Source: Lysobacter sp. 5GHs7-4
GTDB taxonomy: Bacteria > Pseudomonadota > Gammaproteobacteria > Xanthomonadales > Xanthomonadaceae
Length of the DNA: 64,000 nt
Assembly (NCBI RefSeq): GCF_021284765.1
Contig: NZ_CP089924.1
Coordinates: 2,932,001-2,996,000 of the forward strand
Reading direction: 5' to 3'
Shown here piece by piece: positions 33,984 through 41,974 of this stretch (positions are counted from its first letter, which is position 1; each line of letters starts with the position of its first letter). The notes beneath the pieces were generated by a model, which made no database searches, had not been told where the DNA came from, and worked only from the letters and a program-made list of their open reading frames with translations. A program made the position numbers and the translations under genes.

Positions 33984-34598
33984 TCAGGGCTTGGGAATGC
34001 GCATCGTCTTGCTGATCATCAGCGAGCCGGATAGCGCGAACATCAGCACCAGCGGATGGAACTGCCAGGGGCCGAGCTGGACGACGCCGAACCACAGGTT
34101 CGCGCCGATCGCGCCCTGCCATGCCGCCACCGCCAGCACCACCACCAGCAGCAGGCTGGTCGGGATCGGCGTGCCTTCGAAGTACTTGACCTTGTCGTCG
34201 TCGCCCGCGAGCGCCTCGGCGGTGACGTTGTAGCGCGCCAGGCGGCTCACGCCGCAGCCGACGAAGTAGCTCAGCACCGCCCAGTCCCAACCGCCCTGCA
34301 AGCCGCAGGCATAAGCCAGCGCGGCCGGCGCGACGCCGAAGGAGATCACGTCGGCCAGCGAATCCAGTTCGCGTCCCAGCGTGGACGAAGACTTGCGCCA
34401 GCGCGCGACGCGGCCGTCGAGCGCATCGAAGATAAAGGCCAGCGGGATCAGCGCCATGCCGATCATCAGGTCGCGCACGCCGCCCTCTTGCAGGAAACGC
34501 ATCGCGGCGAAGATCGCGCCGGTGCCGCAGAAGGCGTTGGCGAGGGTGAACCAGTCCGCGAGATGGAAGTCGCGGAGCATCGAAAAATGGCGCTGCAT
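33984..34598 (-). CDS. pssA: CDP-alcohol phosphatidyltransferase, phosphatidylserine synthase-like
   Basis: A 204-residue membrane enzyme with the CDP-alcohol phosphatidyltransferase signature DGRVAR...GRELDSLAD at about 60-83 and several helices. It most resembles the membrane-type CDP-diacylglycerol-serine O-phosphatidyltransferase that makes phosphatidylserine. AGGAG lies upstream of the start. It is transcribed toward phaE with a 198-base gap. Another phosphatidyltransferase substrate cannot be excluded. Confidence 0.85.
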   Translation of the reverse strand: MQRHFSMLRDFHLADWFTLANAFCGTGAIFAAMRFLQEGGVRDLMIGMALIPLAFIFDALDGRVARWRKSSSTLGRELDSLADVISFGVAPAALAYACGLQGGWDWAVLSYFVGCGVSRLARYNVTAEALAGDDDKVKYFEGTPIPTSLLLVVVLAVAAWQGAIGANLWFGVVQLGPWQFHPLVLMFALSGSLMISKTMRIPKP

Positions 34599-34757
34599 GC
34601 GGCGCTCCTGGACCGGGCGCCGCGGACGGCGGCCGGAGGTGGAAAGTCACAGCCTGCCAAAGCCGGGGCGAGACAGGCAAGACCTTGACGAATCGGCGGG
34701 AAGGCGGCGGCGCCCGCTATGCGCGACCGCGCCGCGTTTCCAAGTCCAGCATGCGTG

Positions 34758-34793
34758 GCGGCTTGTGGGAGCGACGTGAGTCGCGACCGTCAG
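34758..34793. repeat. Single arm of GGAGCGACG repeat family
   Basis: TTGTGGGAGCGACGTGAGTC and the following GCGACCG form one self-complementary arm without a partner. It lies between pssA and the oligomer hydrolase gene. Confidence 0.55.
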
Positions 34794-34848
34794 CCTGCGG
34801 GTGACGGCTCAGGTCGCGTCCAAGCCCGTCCGATAGCCGGTGGCGTCG

Positions 34849-36702
34849 TCAGCGCGGCATCGCCAGGTTCGCGGCCGACACCGGCTTGCCCGCGCCGCGC
34901 GGCACGGTGTCGATGACGGCGTCCGCCGGCAGCGCCGCGCCCGTGTCCAGCCGCGCCGAAACACGGTCCAGCGCTTCGTACACGTAAGGCAGCAGCGGCA
35001 GATAACGCGCGCCGTAGTCGGGCAAGCCCAGGAAGGCATCGAAGTGCTGGGCGTTGCGCACCTGCCAGTAACGCACTTCGCGACCGGCCGCCTGGGCCTG
35101 GCGCACGTAGGGCGCGCTGGTGAACGCCGGCGGGATCAGGCCGTCGTCGCGGCCGTGGATCACGATGATCGGCAAGCCTTCGCGCGGCAGGCCAGCGCGG
35201 GTTTCGGCCACGCCCTTGCGCACGCGGTCGGCATCGACGCCCTGCCCTTGCCACAAGGCGCGCAGGCATTGCAGTCCGGCGAAGCCGGGATCGGGTGCCT
35301 GCATGCGCGTGTCGACGATGCCCACGCCCGCACCCGGCGGAATGCCGCTGCCGTCGGCCCACCATGCGGCACGCTCGGCGGCGGTGGCAGTGCGCGCGCT
35401 GAAATCCGGATTCAGCGCCGAATACGAATAGCCGCAGGGATGCTCGCCGACGCGGTAACGTCCGTAGGCCGATGCGTAGGTGACCGCGACCGCGCGCCAC
35501 AGGTCGAAGCCGACCGACAGCGCGCCGGCGCGCAGGGCTTCGTCGGTCCAGCCCTGAGCCTTGAGCTGCGCGTGCGCAGAGCGCGCCTGCGCGGCGGTGT
35601 CGCCGCCCTCGACCAGGCCGGCGGCTTTCAGCGAGGCGCAGCGCTGCGTCCACAAGGGCGCGACCTGTGCGGCCAGCGGCGGTTGCGGCAGCGGGCCCAG
35701 CGCCGGATCGAGCAGCGCGCACGGCATCAGCAGCGCGGCTTCGGTGGTGTAGTCGTAGAGCGCGCGGCCGTCCTGCGCGAGCACGCTGGGTTCGCCGGCG
35801 ACCACCGCATCCAGCCAGCCGGCTTCGTCGCCGCGGCCTTCCAGCTCGGCCGCGCGCAGCACCGCGCCGCCGCCGTTGGAGATGCCGACCGCGATCACGC
35901 GCGTGTTGGCGAAGGTGAACGGCGCCGATTGCGGCAGCGCCTCGTCCAACACCTGCAGCGCGAACTGCGCGGCCTGCTTCACATGCCGGCCCCAATCGGC
36001 TTCGGGGTTGTCGGTCGAATGGGCGTGCTTGAAGGCGATGCCGGTGACGCCGACGCCGGCATCGGGCGGGAACGCCAGGGTCGCGTCGCGCGCGCCCACG
36101 GTGCCGTCCGCGCGCACGCCCTCGCCGGCGTCCAGATCGAAGTAGTCGGTGCCCGCGCCCTTGTCGGTGTAGGCGATCGCGCAGCCCTTGGGCAGGCCCC
36201 AGGCAGCGGCGACCGAAATCGCGCCGTAGATGCCGCGCGAGCCCGACGAAGCGGCGACCACCACGCAGCGCTTGCCGGCGTCGAATGCGTCGGGCACCTG
36301 CACCAGCACGCGGTGCGGCTTGCTCGCGCCGGGTACGGTCGCCAGCGCGCTGAATTCGCGGCCAGGTACGCCGGCGGTGCTGCCGTACAGCTCGCCGTAG
36401 CCGCCGCCGGGGGCGAGGTCGGCGATGCCGCGCCAGTTGGCCCAGATCGCGCGGCGCCGCAGTTCGGCGACGGTCGGCGCATCGGCCTGCGCAAACGCGG
36501 GCGGCGCCAGCGCGCGCAGGCCGGCCAGGCCGAGCCCGGCGGTGAGCAGGTCGTCGCTGCCGCGGTGTTCGCTGACGCGTTGCGCGCTGAACATCGGTGC
36601 GGACTCCTTCGCGACACGGGCGCCGCCGGCGCAGGCGGCGAGCAGGAAGGGAACGGCCAGTGCGGCGCACGCGGCCGCGACGCGGAAATTGGACGGATTC
36701 AT
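34849..36702 (-). CDS. 3-hydroxybutyrate oligomer hydrolase, lipoprotein
   Basis: A 617-residue hydrolase of the D-(-)-3-hydroxybutyrate oligomer hydrolase family, which cleaves short PHB oligomers to monomers. The nucleophile is S275 in VGISNGGGA. Other family segments are WANWRGIADLAPGGGYG, CAIAYTDKGAGTDYFDLD and VIHGRDDGLIPPAF. The N-terminus has a lipobox LAAC (Cys24), so the enzyme is probably an envelope-anchored lipoprotein rather than intracellular. It starts 91 bases from the divergent LuxR regulator gene, which suggests a shared control region. Confidence 0.9.
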   Translation of the reverse strand: MNPSNFRVAAACAALAVPFLLAACAGGARVAKESAPMFSAQRVSEHRGSDDLLTAGLGLAGLRALAPPAFAQADAPTVAELRRRAIWANWRGIADLAPGGGYGELYGSTAGVPGREFSALATVPGASKPHRVLVQVPDAFDAGKRCVVVAASSGSRGIYGAISVAAAWGLPKGCAIAYTDKGAGTDYFDLDAGEGVRADGTVGARDATLAFPPDAGVGVTGIAFKHAHSTDNPEADWGRHVKQAAQFALQVLDEALPQSAPFTFANTRVIAVGISNGGGAVLRAAELEGRGDEAGWLDAVVAGEPSVLAQDGRALYDYTTEAALLMPCALLDPALGPLPQPPLAAQVAPLWTQRCASLKAAGLVEGGDTAAQARSAHAQLKAQGWTDEALRAGALSVGFDLWRAVAVTYASAYGRYRVGEHPCGYSYSALNPDFSARTATAAERAAWWADGSGIPPGAGVGIVDTRMQAPDPGFAGLQCLRALWQGQGVDADRVRKGVAETRAGLPREGLPIIVIHGRDDGLIPPAFTSAPYVRQAQAAGREVRYWQVRNAQHFDAFLGLPDYGARYLPLLPYVYEALDRVSARLDTGAALPADAVIDTVPRGAGKPVSAANLAMPR

Positions 36703-36793
36703 TCCGCGAGCCTAGCAAGCCGCGCGCACGAGCTCATCGTACTTTCGTACAGCCCCGCCCGTGCGCGCGGCCGGGTGCGCTAGGCTAGCGGCG

Positions 36794-37459
36794 ATGCCGA
36801 CCCTACTGATCGCCGACGACCACCCGCTGTTCCGCGCCGCGCTGCGCCAGGCCGCCTCCGACGCGGTGGCCGACACCCTGGTGCGCGAAACCGACACGCT
36901 GGACGGCGTACTGGCCGCGCTGGACGCCGAGCCCGGCATCGACCTGGTCCTGCTGGACCTGCACATGCCCGGCAACCACGGCCTGGCCGGCCTGGCCGCG
37001 ATCCGCGCCCAGTACCCGGGCGTGGCGGTGGTGGTGGTATCGGCCAACGACGACCCGCGCGTGGTCCGCCGCGCGCTGGATCACGGCGCCGCCGGCTACC
37101 TGCCCAAGAGCGCCGGCCTGGACGAACTGCGCGACGCGATCCGCGCCGTGCTGGCCTGCGAGCAATGGCTGCCGGCCTCGCTGCGCGCCGCGGTCGCGCG
37201 CACCGACAGCGCCAGCGCCGACGCCGCCCTGGCCGCGCGCCTGGCCAGCCTGTCGCCGCAGCAGTTCCGCGTGCTGACCCTGGTTGCCGACGGTCTGCTC
37301 AACAAACAGATCGCCGACCGCCTGGACGTGCAGGAACGCACGGTCAAGGCCCACCTCTCGGCGATCTTCGACCGTCTCGGCGTGCGCAACCGCACCCAGG
37401 CCGGCGTGGTCCTGCGCGAACTCGAACTCAGCGACCCCGCCCGCCAGATCGCCGATTGA
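36794..37459 (+). CDS. LuxR-type (NarL/FixJ) response regulator
   Basis: A 221-residue two-component regulator. The receiver domain (1-120) has the acidic pair D8/D9, the phosphoacceptor D55 in LVLLDLHMPG and K105. The C-terminal LuxR helix-turn-helix reads NKQIADRLDVQERTVKAHLS. The ATG at 36794 starts MPTLLIADDHPLFR. It is divergent from the oligomer hydrolase and about 0.9 kb from the 3' end of the SSF-domain hybrid kinase, its most likely partner. Confidence 0.93.
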   Translation: MPTLLIADDHPLFRAALRQAASDAVADTLVRETDTLDGVLAALDAEPGIDLVLLDLHMPGNHGLAGLAAIRAQYPGVAVVVVSANDDPRVVRRALDHGAAGYLPKSAGLDELRDAIRAVLACEQWLPASLRAAVARTDSASADAALAARLASLSPQQFRVLTLVADGLLNKQIADRLDVQERTVKAHLSAIFDRLGVRNRTQAGVVLRELELSDPARQIAD

Positions 37460-37472
37460 ACCCGCGCCGCAG

Positions 37473-37795
37473 CTGTGGGGCAGGAGCGGCGTAAGCCACG
37501 ACCGCGACACACCCGTAACGACGCCCCCCCCACCAGCCGAACACCCTCAAACCGCGTCGGCTTTCTGTGGGAGCGGCGCAAGCCGCGACCGCGACACCCC
37601 CGTAACGACGCCACCCCGCCAGCCGAACACTCTCAAACTGCGTCGGCTTTCTGTGGGAGCGGCGTAAGCCGCGATGCACTAGCCAAGCCGTCGACGCGAC
37701 GGCAGCCCGGATGCTATTGACCGCCAGGCCAGCATCGGCCAATACGCCGTAGCCGAAGTGTCGCGGTCGCGGCTCACGCCGCTCCTACAGGGAGC
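37473..37795. repeat. Tandem array of the GGAGCGGCG repeat
   Basis: Two full units and one partial unit of 86-92 bases begin at 37473, 37565 and 37651. Each starts CTGTGGGAGCGGCG, followed by AAGCCGCGACCGCGACAC and a CCAGCCGAACAC segment. An inverted copy of the palindromic part lies at about 37762-37793. Together they fill most of the 400-base gap; I see no gene in it. Confidence 0.8.
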
Positions 37796-37859
37796 ACGGG
37801 CGCGTACGCTAAGGGGAGCGGCGCCATCGGCACCGCTCCCGGCGTTTCGCTTTCGCCGA

Positions 37860-38156
37860 TCAACCCGCCGTCAAACGCGGCCGCGCCGGCGCGCGATAGT
37901 CGCACTGCAGCCGTTGCGCGGACGCCGTGCAGGCCCGTTCGCGCGGCTGCAGGCTCAAGGCCTTGCTGCCCGAACCGCAATCGGCGAAACATGCGGCGCG
38001 TTCGGCCTCGCACGAGGCCGGCGACTCGCCACTGGCCAGGCAAAGGTTGTACAGGCGCACGCAGATGCTCTGGCACGAGGCCTGCGCCGGCAACGCCGCG
38101 AACAGGCCCAGGCCCAACACCAACGCGTACGAACACACGGTAGCCGTGGTCTTCAT
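37860..38156 (-). CDS. Small secreted cysteine-rich protein
   Basis: A 98-residue protein with a signal peptide (cleaved near AQA, residue 26), so about 72 residues when mature. Its eight cysteines include a mirror-symmetric set: CX3C-X6-C, a 9-residue turn, then C-X6-CX3C (residues 28-60). This would form a disulfide-laced helical hairpin. I do not recognise a family. It lies downstream of the hybrid kinase on the same strand (178-base gap). Confidence 0.7.
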   Translation of the reverse strand: MKTTATVCSYALVLGLGLFAALPAQASCQSICVRLYNLCLASGESPASCEAERAACFADCGSGSKALSLQPRERACTASAQRLQCDYRAPARPRLTAG

Positions 38157-38334
38157 CGTTCCTCTCCTTTGAAACGCGAACCCCCTGCCCGCCGGACCTT
38201 AGCCCAGCCCGGCCGCGAGTCGCCAACCAACGCGCGCATCGCGCGCGATTCCTCGACGCAGCGCAAGAAAATCGGCGCATTCACGATCCGGCGATGACGC
38301 ATCGCATCATCGGGCGCGACGCCAGTCAGCCGCG

Positions 38335-41300
38335 CTACAACTCGCGCGCCGCCAGCATGCGGTCCAAGGCCGACTTCAGGGCCAGCGGCTTGAGCGGCTT
38401 GGTCAGCAACGACAGGCCGGCCTCGTGCACGGCACGGCGCACGACTTCGCCGCTGTCGGCGCTGAGGATCAGCGTGGGCCGCGGCCCGAACGTCTCGCGC
38501 AGGCGCTGCGCCAGGGCGACGCCGGTGTCGCCGCCATCGAGGTGATAGTCGAACAGCCACAGCGCGGCCGGCGCCGCGCTCATCAGCCGCTGCGCCTGCA
38601 CGCCGTCGGCCGCGGTATCGACCTCGAAGCCCCAGCGCCGCAACAACTCGGCCAGCGCCGCCAACGCCTGCGGATCGTTGTCGACCGCGAGCATGCGCAG
38701 GCCGGTGCGGCCGCCTCGCGCGCGCTGCGCGCCCATGTGCGAACCGCGCGCGGCCACGCGCGCCACCCGTACGGCGAACGCCGTGCCGCGGCCCAGATGG
38801 CTGCGTAAGCTCAACGGCGCCTGCAGCAATTGGGCGATGCGGTCGGCGATCGACAAGCCCAGGCCCAGGCCCTGCCCCGGCGCGTCTTCGCCCCGGCGGA
38901 ACTCCTCGAAGATCGCGCCCTGATGCTCCAAGGCGATGCCCGGGCCGGTGTCGTGCACCTCGATGCGCAGATGGGCGCCGTCGCGGCGCACGCCCAGCAG
39001 CACGCTGCCGCGCACGGCGTAGCGCACCGCGTTGGCCAGGAAGTTCTGCAACACCCGCCGCAGCAATTGCGGATCGCTGTGGATCCAGGCGTCGCTGGCG
39101 ACATAGCGGAAGCGCAGACCGCGCGCGGCCGCGATCGCGCCGAATTCCGACGCCAAGGGTTCCAGCACCTCGGCCAGCGGAAAATCGCGCGGCTGCGGCA
39201 CCAGGCCGCCGGCCTGCAGGCGCGACATGTCGAGCAGCCCGGTCAGCAGATCGCCGGTGGAATCCAGCGCGCCGCTGATCTGCGCCACGGTCTCGCGCTG
39301 CTGCGCACCCAGCGCCTGCTGCGACAGCGCGTCGGCGAACAATTGCGCGGCGTGCAGCGGCTGCATCAGGTCGTGGCCGATCGCGGCCAGGAAGCGGCTC
39401 TTGGCGTCGTTGGCGCGCTCGGCCTCGCCCTTGGCGATTTCCAGATCGGTGGTGCGCTCGATCACGCGCTGTTCCAGGGTTTCGTTGGCCTGGATCAGGC
39501 CGGCCTCGGCGCGACGGAACTCGGTGACGTCGGTAAAGGTCGCAACGAAGCCGCCGCCGGGCATGGGATTGCCGCGGATCTCGACGATGCTGCCGTCGGG
39601 CAGCACGCGTTCGGACAGATGCGGCGTGCCCGCGCGCATGAACGCGAGCCTGCGTTCCAGCGCGCGTTCCAGTTGCCCTTGCAGCGGCCGCCCCGAAGGC
39701 GGCATGCGCTGCAGCGCCCAGCGCGACAGTTCGGCGATCGGCCGCCCGACCTGCAGCAGTTCGGGTGGGAAATCGAACAGCTCGGCATAGCGGCGGTTCC
39801 AGGCCACCAGCCGCAACTGCGCGTCGACCACGCTGATGCCCTGGCTCATGTTCTGCAGCGCCGCCTCGAGCACGCGCTGGTTGAAACGCAGGTCGGCCGA
39901 GGCCTCGCCGACGATAGCCGCGACCGTGTCCAGATCGCGACCGGCGTCGCGGCGCGCAGCATCCAGCAGCACACGCGCGGAGGCCGAACCCAGCACCGCC
40001 GCCAGTTCGCGCTCGACGCGGTCCTCGATCTGCGCGGCCACGGCCTCGCCGCTGGGCACGCCCTGCAGCAGTTGCGCGACGCGCTCGCGCGGCAGGAAGC
40101 GCAGGCCGGTATCGCGCAGGGTCTGCACGTCCAGACCGCGCTGCATGCGCCGCGGCGCCTCGCGCCGCCATACCGCCGCGATCACGGTCGTCAACGTGCC
40201 CACGAACAGGCTGGCGCCGACCGCGCGCCCCAGCCGGCTCCAGCCGGTCAAGCCGAACAATCCGTCCGGCGACAGCCAGCCCAGGCCGAACGGTCCGGCC
40301 TCCAGCCAGACCGGCGCCGCACCGCGCGCGCCCAGCATCATCGGCAGCAGCAGCACCCAGGCCCAGGCGGCGAAGCCGGCGAGCACGCCGATCACCGCCG
40401 CGCGCGGCGGCGTTTGCGGCCGCCACACCGCGAAGGCCAATGCCGGCGCCAGCGTGGCCAGGGCCGAGAACGAAACCGCGCCGACGTCGGCCAGCGCCTC
40501 GCTGCCGGCGATCAGGCGGCTGTAGGCCCAGGCCAGCAGCATGATCGCCACGATGCCGCTGCGGCGCAGCGCCAGCACATGCCCGCGCAGATCGCTGCCG
40601 TCGTTGCGCGACCACAGGCCGCGCAACAAACCGGGCGCGAACCAGTGGTTGCCGATCATCAGGCTCAGCGTGAGCGTGCTGACCACGACCATGCCGGTGG
40701 CCGCGCTGAGTCCGCCCAGGAACGCGAACAGCGCCAGGCCTTCGTGGCCCTGCGACAAGGGCAGCGCCAGCACGTACAAGTCCGACGGCACCCCGCTGCC
40801 GCCCAGCAGCGCCTGACCGGCCTTGGCCAGCGGCAACACCGGCAAAGCGATCAACACCAGGTACAACGGGAACTGCCAGCGTGCGGTGCGCACGTCACGT
40901 TCGTCGCGGCATTCGACCACGCCGACATGGAACTGGTGCGGCAGGATGAACATCGCCAGCGCGCCCAACAGCACCAGCGGCGCGAAGCCGCCGGCCGGAT
41001 CGGCGGGCGGCGTCGGCGCGGCGGCGACCGCGGGCACGTCCAGGCCGAACCAGACGAACAGCCCCAGCGACAGCATCGCGGCGAGTTTGAACACCGACTC
41101 GAACGCCATCGCCAGCACCAGGCCACGATTGTGCTCGGCCGCGCTGGCGCGGCGGGTGCCGAACAGCATCGCGAACAGCGCCATCGCCAGCGCGACGTAG
41201 AGCGCACTGTCCTGCCACGCCGGCGACGCGGCGGCGTCGGGCGAGCGCGTGGTCAGCATGGCGAAACTCATCGCCACCGCCTTGAGCTGCAGCGCGATGT

Positions 41301-41685
41301 AGGGGATCAGGCCCAGCGCCGCGACCAGGGTCACCGTCGCCGCCAGCCAGGCGTCCTTGCCCAGGCGCGTGGCGATCAGGTCGGCCAGCGAAGTCGCATT
41401 GGTTTCGCGCGCCAGACGCACCAGCTTCATCATGAAACCGACCGCCAGCGCATACAGCAGGATCGAGCCCAGGAAGGTCGGCGGCAGCGGCCAGCCGTAG
41501 CGCGCGGCCTGGGTCACGGTGCCGTAGAAGGTCCACGAGGTGCAGTGCACCGCCAGCGACAGCGAATAGATGTGCCGCCAGTGGCGCGCCAGCACGGTCG
41601 GCCGGCGTTCGGCGTAGAGCGCGGTGCCGAACATCAGCGCCAGCCAGGCCACGCTGGCCAGGGCGACGGCGGTAAGGCTCAGCAT
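38335..41685 (-). CDS. SSF-domain hybrid sensor histidine kinase
   Basis: A 1116-residue hybrid kinase. Residues about 1-510 form a sodium/solute-symporter-like membrane domain, as in CbrA-type sensors. A PAS domain spans about 605-725. The phosphoacceptor is H771 in AAIGHDLMQPLHAAQL, followed by the N-box NFLANAVRYA and G-box DTGPGIAL. A receiver (995-1116) has D1046 and K1096. The ATG at 41685 begins the first helix; further upstream the frame runs into a repeat element. The solute is unknown; gene context suggests hydroxybutyrate or a related acid. Confidence 0.92.
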   Translation of the reverse strand: MLSLTAVALASVAWLALMFGTALYAERRPTVLARHWRHIYSLSLAVHCTSWTFYGTVTQAARYGWPLPPTFLGSILLYALAVGFMMKLVRLARETNATSLADLIATRLGKDAWLAATVTLVAALGLIPYIALQLKAVAMSFAMLTTRSPDAAASPAWQDSALYVALAMALFAMLFGTRRASAAEHNRGLVLAMAFESVFKLAAMLSLGLFVWFGLDVPAVAAAPTPPADPAGGFAPLVLLGALAMFILPHQFHVGVVECRDERDVRTARWQFPLYLVLIALPVLPLAKAGQALLGGSGVPSDLYVLALPLSQGHEGLALFAFLGGLSAATGMVVVSTLTLSLMIGNHWFAPGLLRGLWSRNDGSDLRGHVLALRRSGIVAIMLLAWAYSRLIAGSEALADVGAVSFSALATLAPALAFAVWRPQTPPRAAVIGVLAGFAAWAWVLLLPMMLGARGAAPVWLEAGPFGLGWLSPDGLFGLTGWSRLGRAVGASLFVGTLTTVIAAVWRREAPRRMQRGLDVQTLRDTGLRFLPRERVAQLLQGVPSGEAVAAQIEDRVERELAAVLGSASARVLLDAARRDAGRDLDTVAAIVGEASADLRFNQRVLEAALQNMSQGISVVDAQLRLVAWNRRYAELFDFPPELLQVGRPIAELSRWALQRMPPSGRPLQGQLERALERRLAFMRAGTPHLSERVLPDGSIVEIRGNPMPGGGFVATFTDVTEFRRAEAGLIQANETLEQRVIERTTDLEIAKGEAERANDAKSRFLAAIGHDLMQPLHAAQLFADALSQQALGAQQRETVAQISGALDSTGDLLTGLLDMSRLQAGGLVPQPRDFPLAEVLEPLASEFGAIAAARGLRFRYVASDAWIHSDPQLLRRVLQNFLANAVRYAVRGSVLLGVRRDGAHLRIEVHDTGPGIALEHQGAIFEEFRRGEDAPGQGLGLGLSIADRIAQLLQAPLSLRSHLGRGTAFAVRVARVAARGSHMGAQRARGGRTGLRMLAVDNDPQALAALAELLRRWGFEVDTAADGVQAQRLMSAAPAALWLFDYHLDGGDTGVALAQRLRETFGPRPTLILSADSGEVVRRAVHEAGLSLLTKPLKPLALKSALDRMLAAREL

Positions 41686-41742
41686 GGGCAGCGGCGCAGA
41701 GACATCGCGGGAGGATAGCGTGTGGGATTGGCGGGCTGGGAG

Positions 41743-41890
41743 AGCAAGAGCAAATCCCCCTAGCCCCCTGTTGCAAAGGGGGGAACAACAGCAAGGCAAA
41801 CAAGGCAGGCGCGTCGTGTCCGCTCACCCCTCCACTTGCGATGGATTCCCCCCCTTTGAAAAAGGGGGGCCAGGGGGGATTTGCTTTTGC
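41743..41890. repeat. C-rich inverted repeat element, copy 3
   Basis: A left arm containing CAAATCCCCCTAGCCCC and a right arm containing CCAGGGGGGATTTGCTTTT, with TTTGAAAAAGG cores, are inverted across about 65 bases. It lies between the start of the hybrid kinase and the terminator of the TonB-dependent receptor. Confidence 0.8.
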
Positions 41891-41907
41891 CGTTGCTTCC
41901 CTTCCCC

Positions 41908-41944
41908 AAAAAAAACGAGCCCCCGCCCAAAGAGCGAAGGCCCG
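41908..41944 (-). terminator. Intrinsic terminator of the TonB-dependent receptor gene
   Basis: On the minus strand a 7-bp stem (41938-41944 with 41916-41922, including wobble pairs) is followed by eight T (41915-41908). It lies about 30 bases beyond the receptor stop codon. Confidence 0.7.
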
Positions 41945-41974
41945 TCCGCAGCCCCTCAGCTGCGCTCCCCGTTC

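Noticed and set aside
37473..37680. CRISPR-like array
   Set aside because: Whole 86-92-base units repeat, including the would-be spacers; it is a tandem duplication.
41686..41799. Upstream extension of the hybrid kinase (start at 41799)
   Set aside because: The extra codons are translated from the palindromic repeat and lack a ribosome-binding site; the first membrane helix starts at the ATG at 41685.
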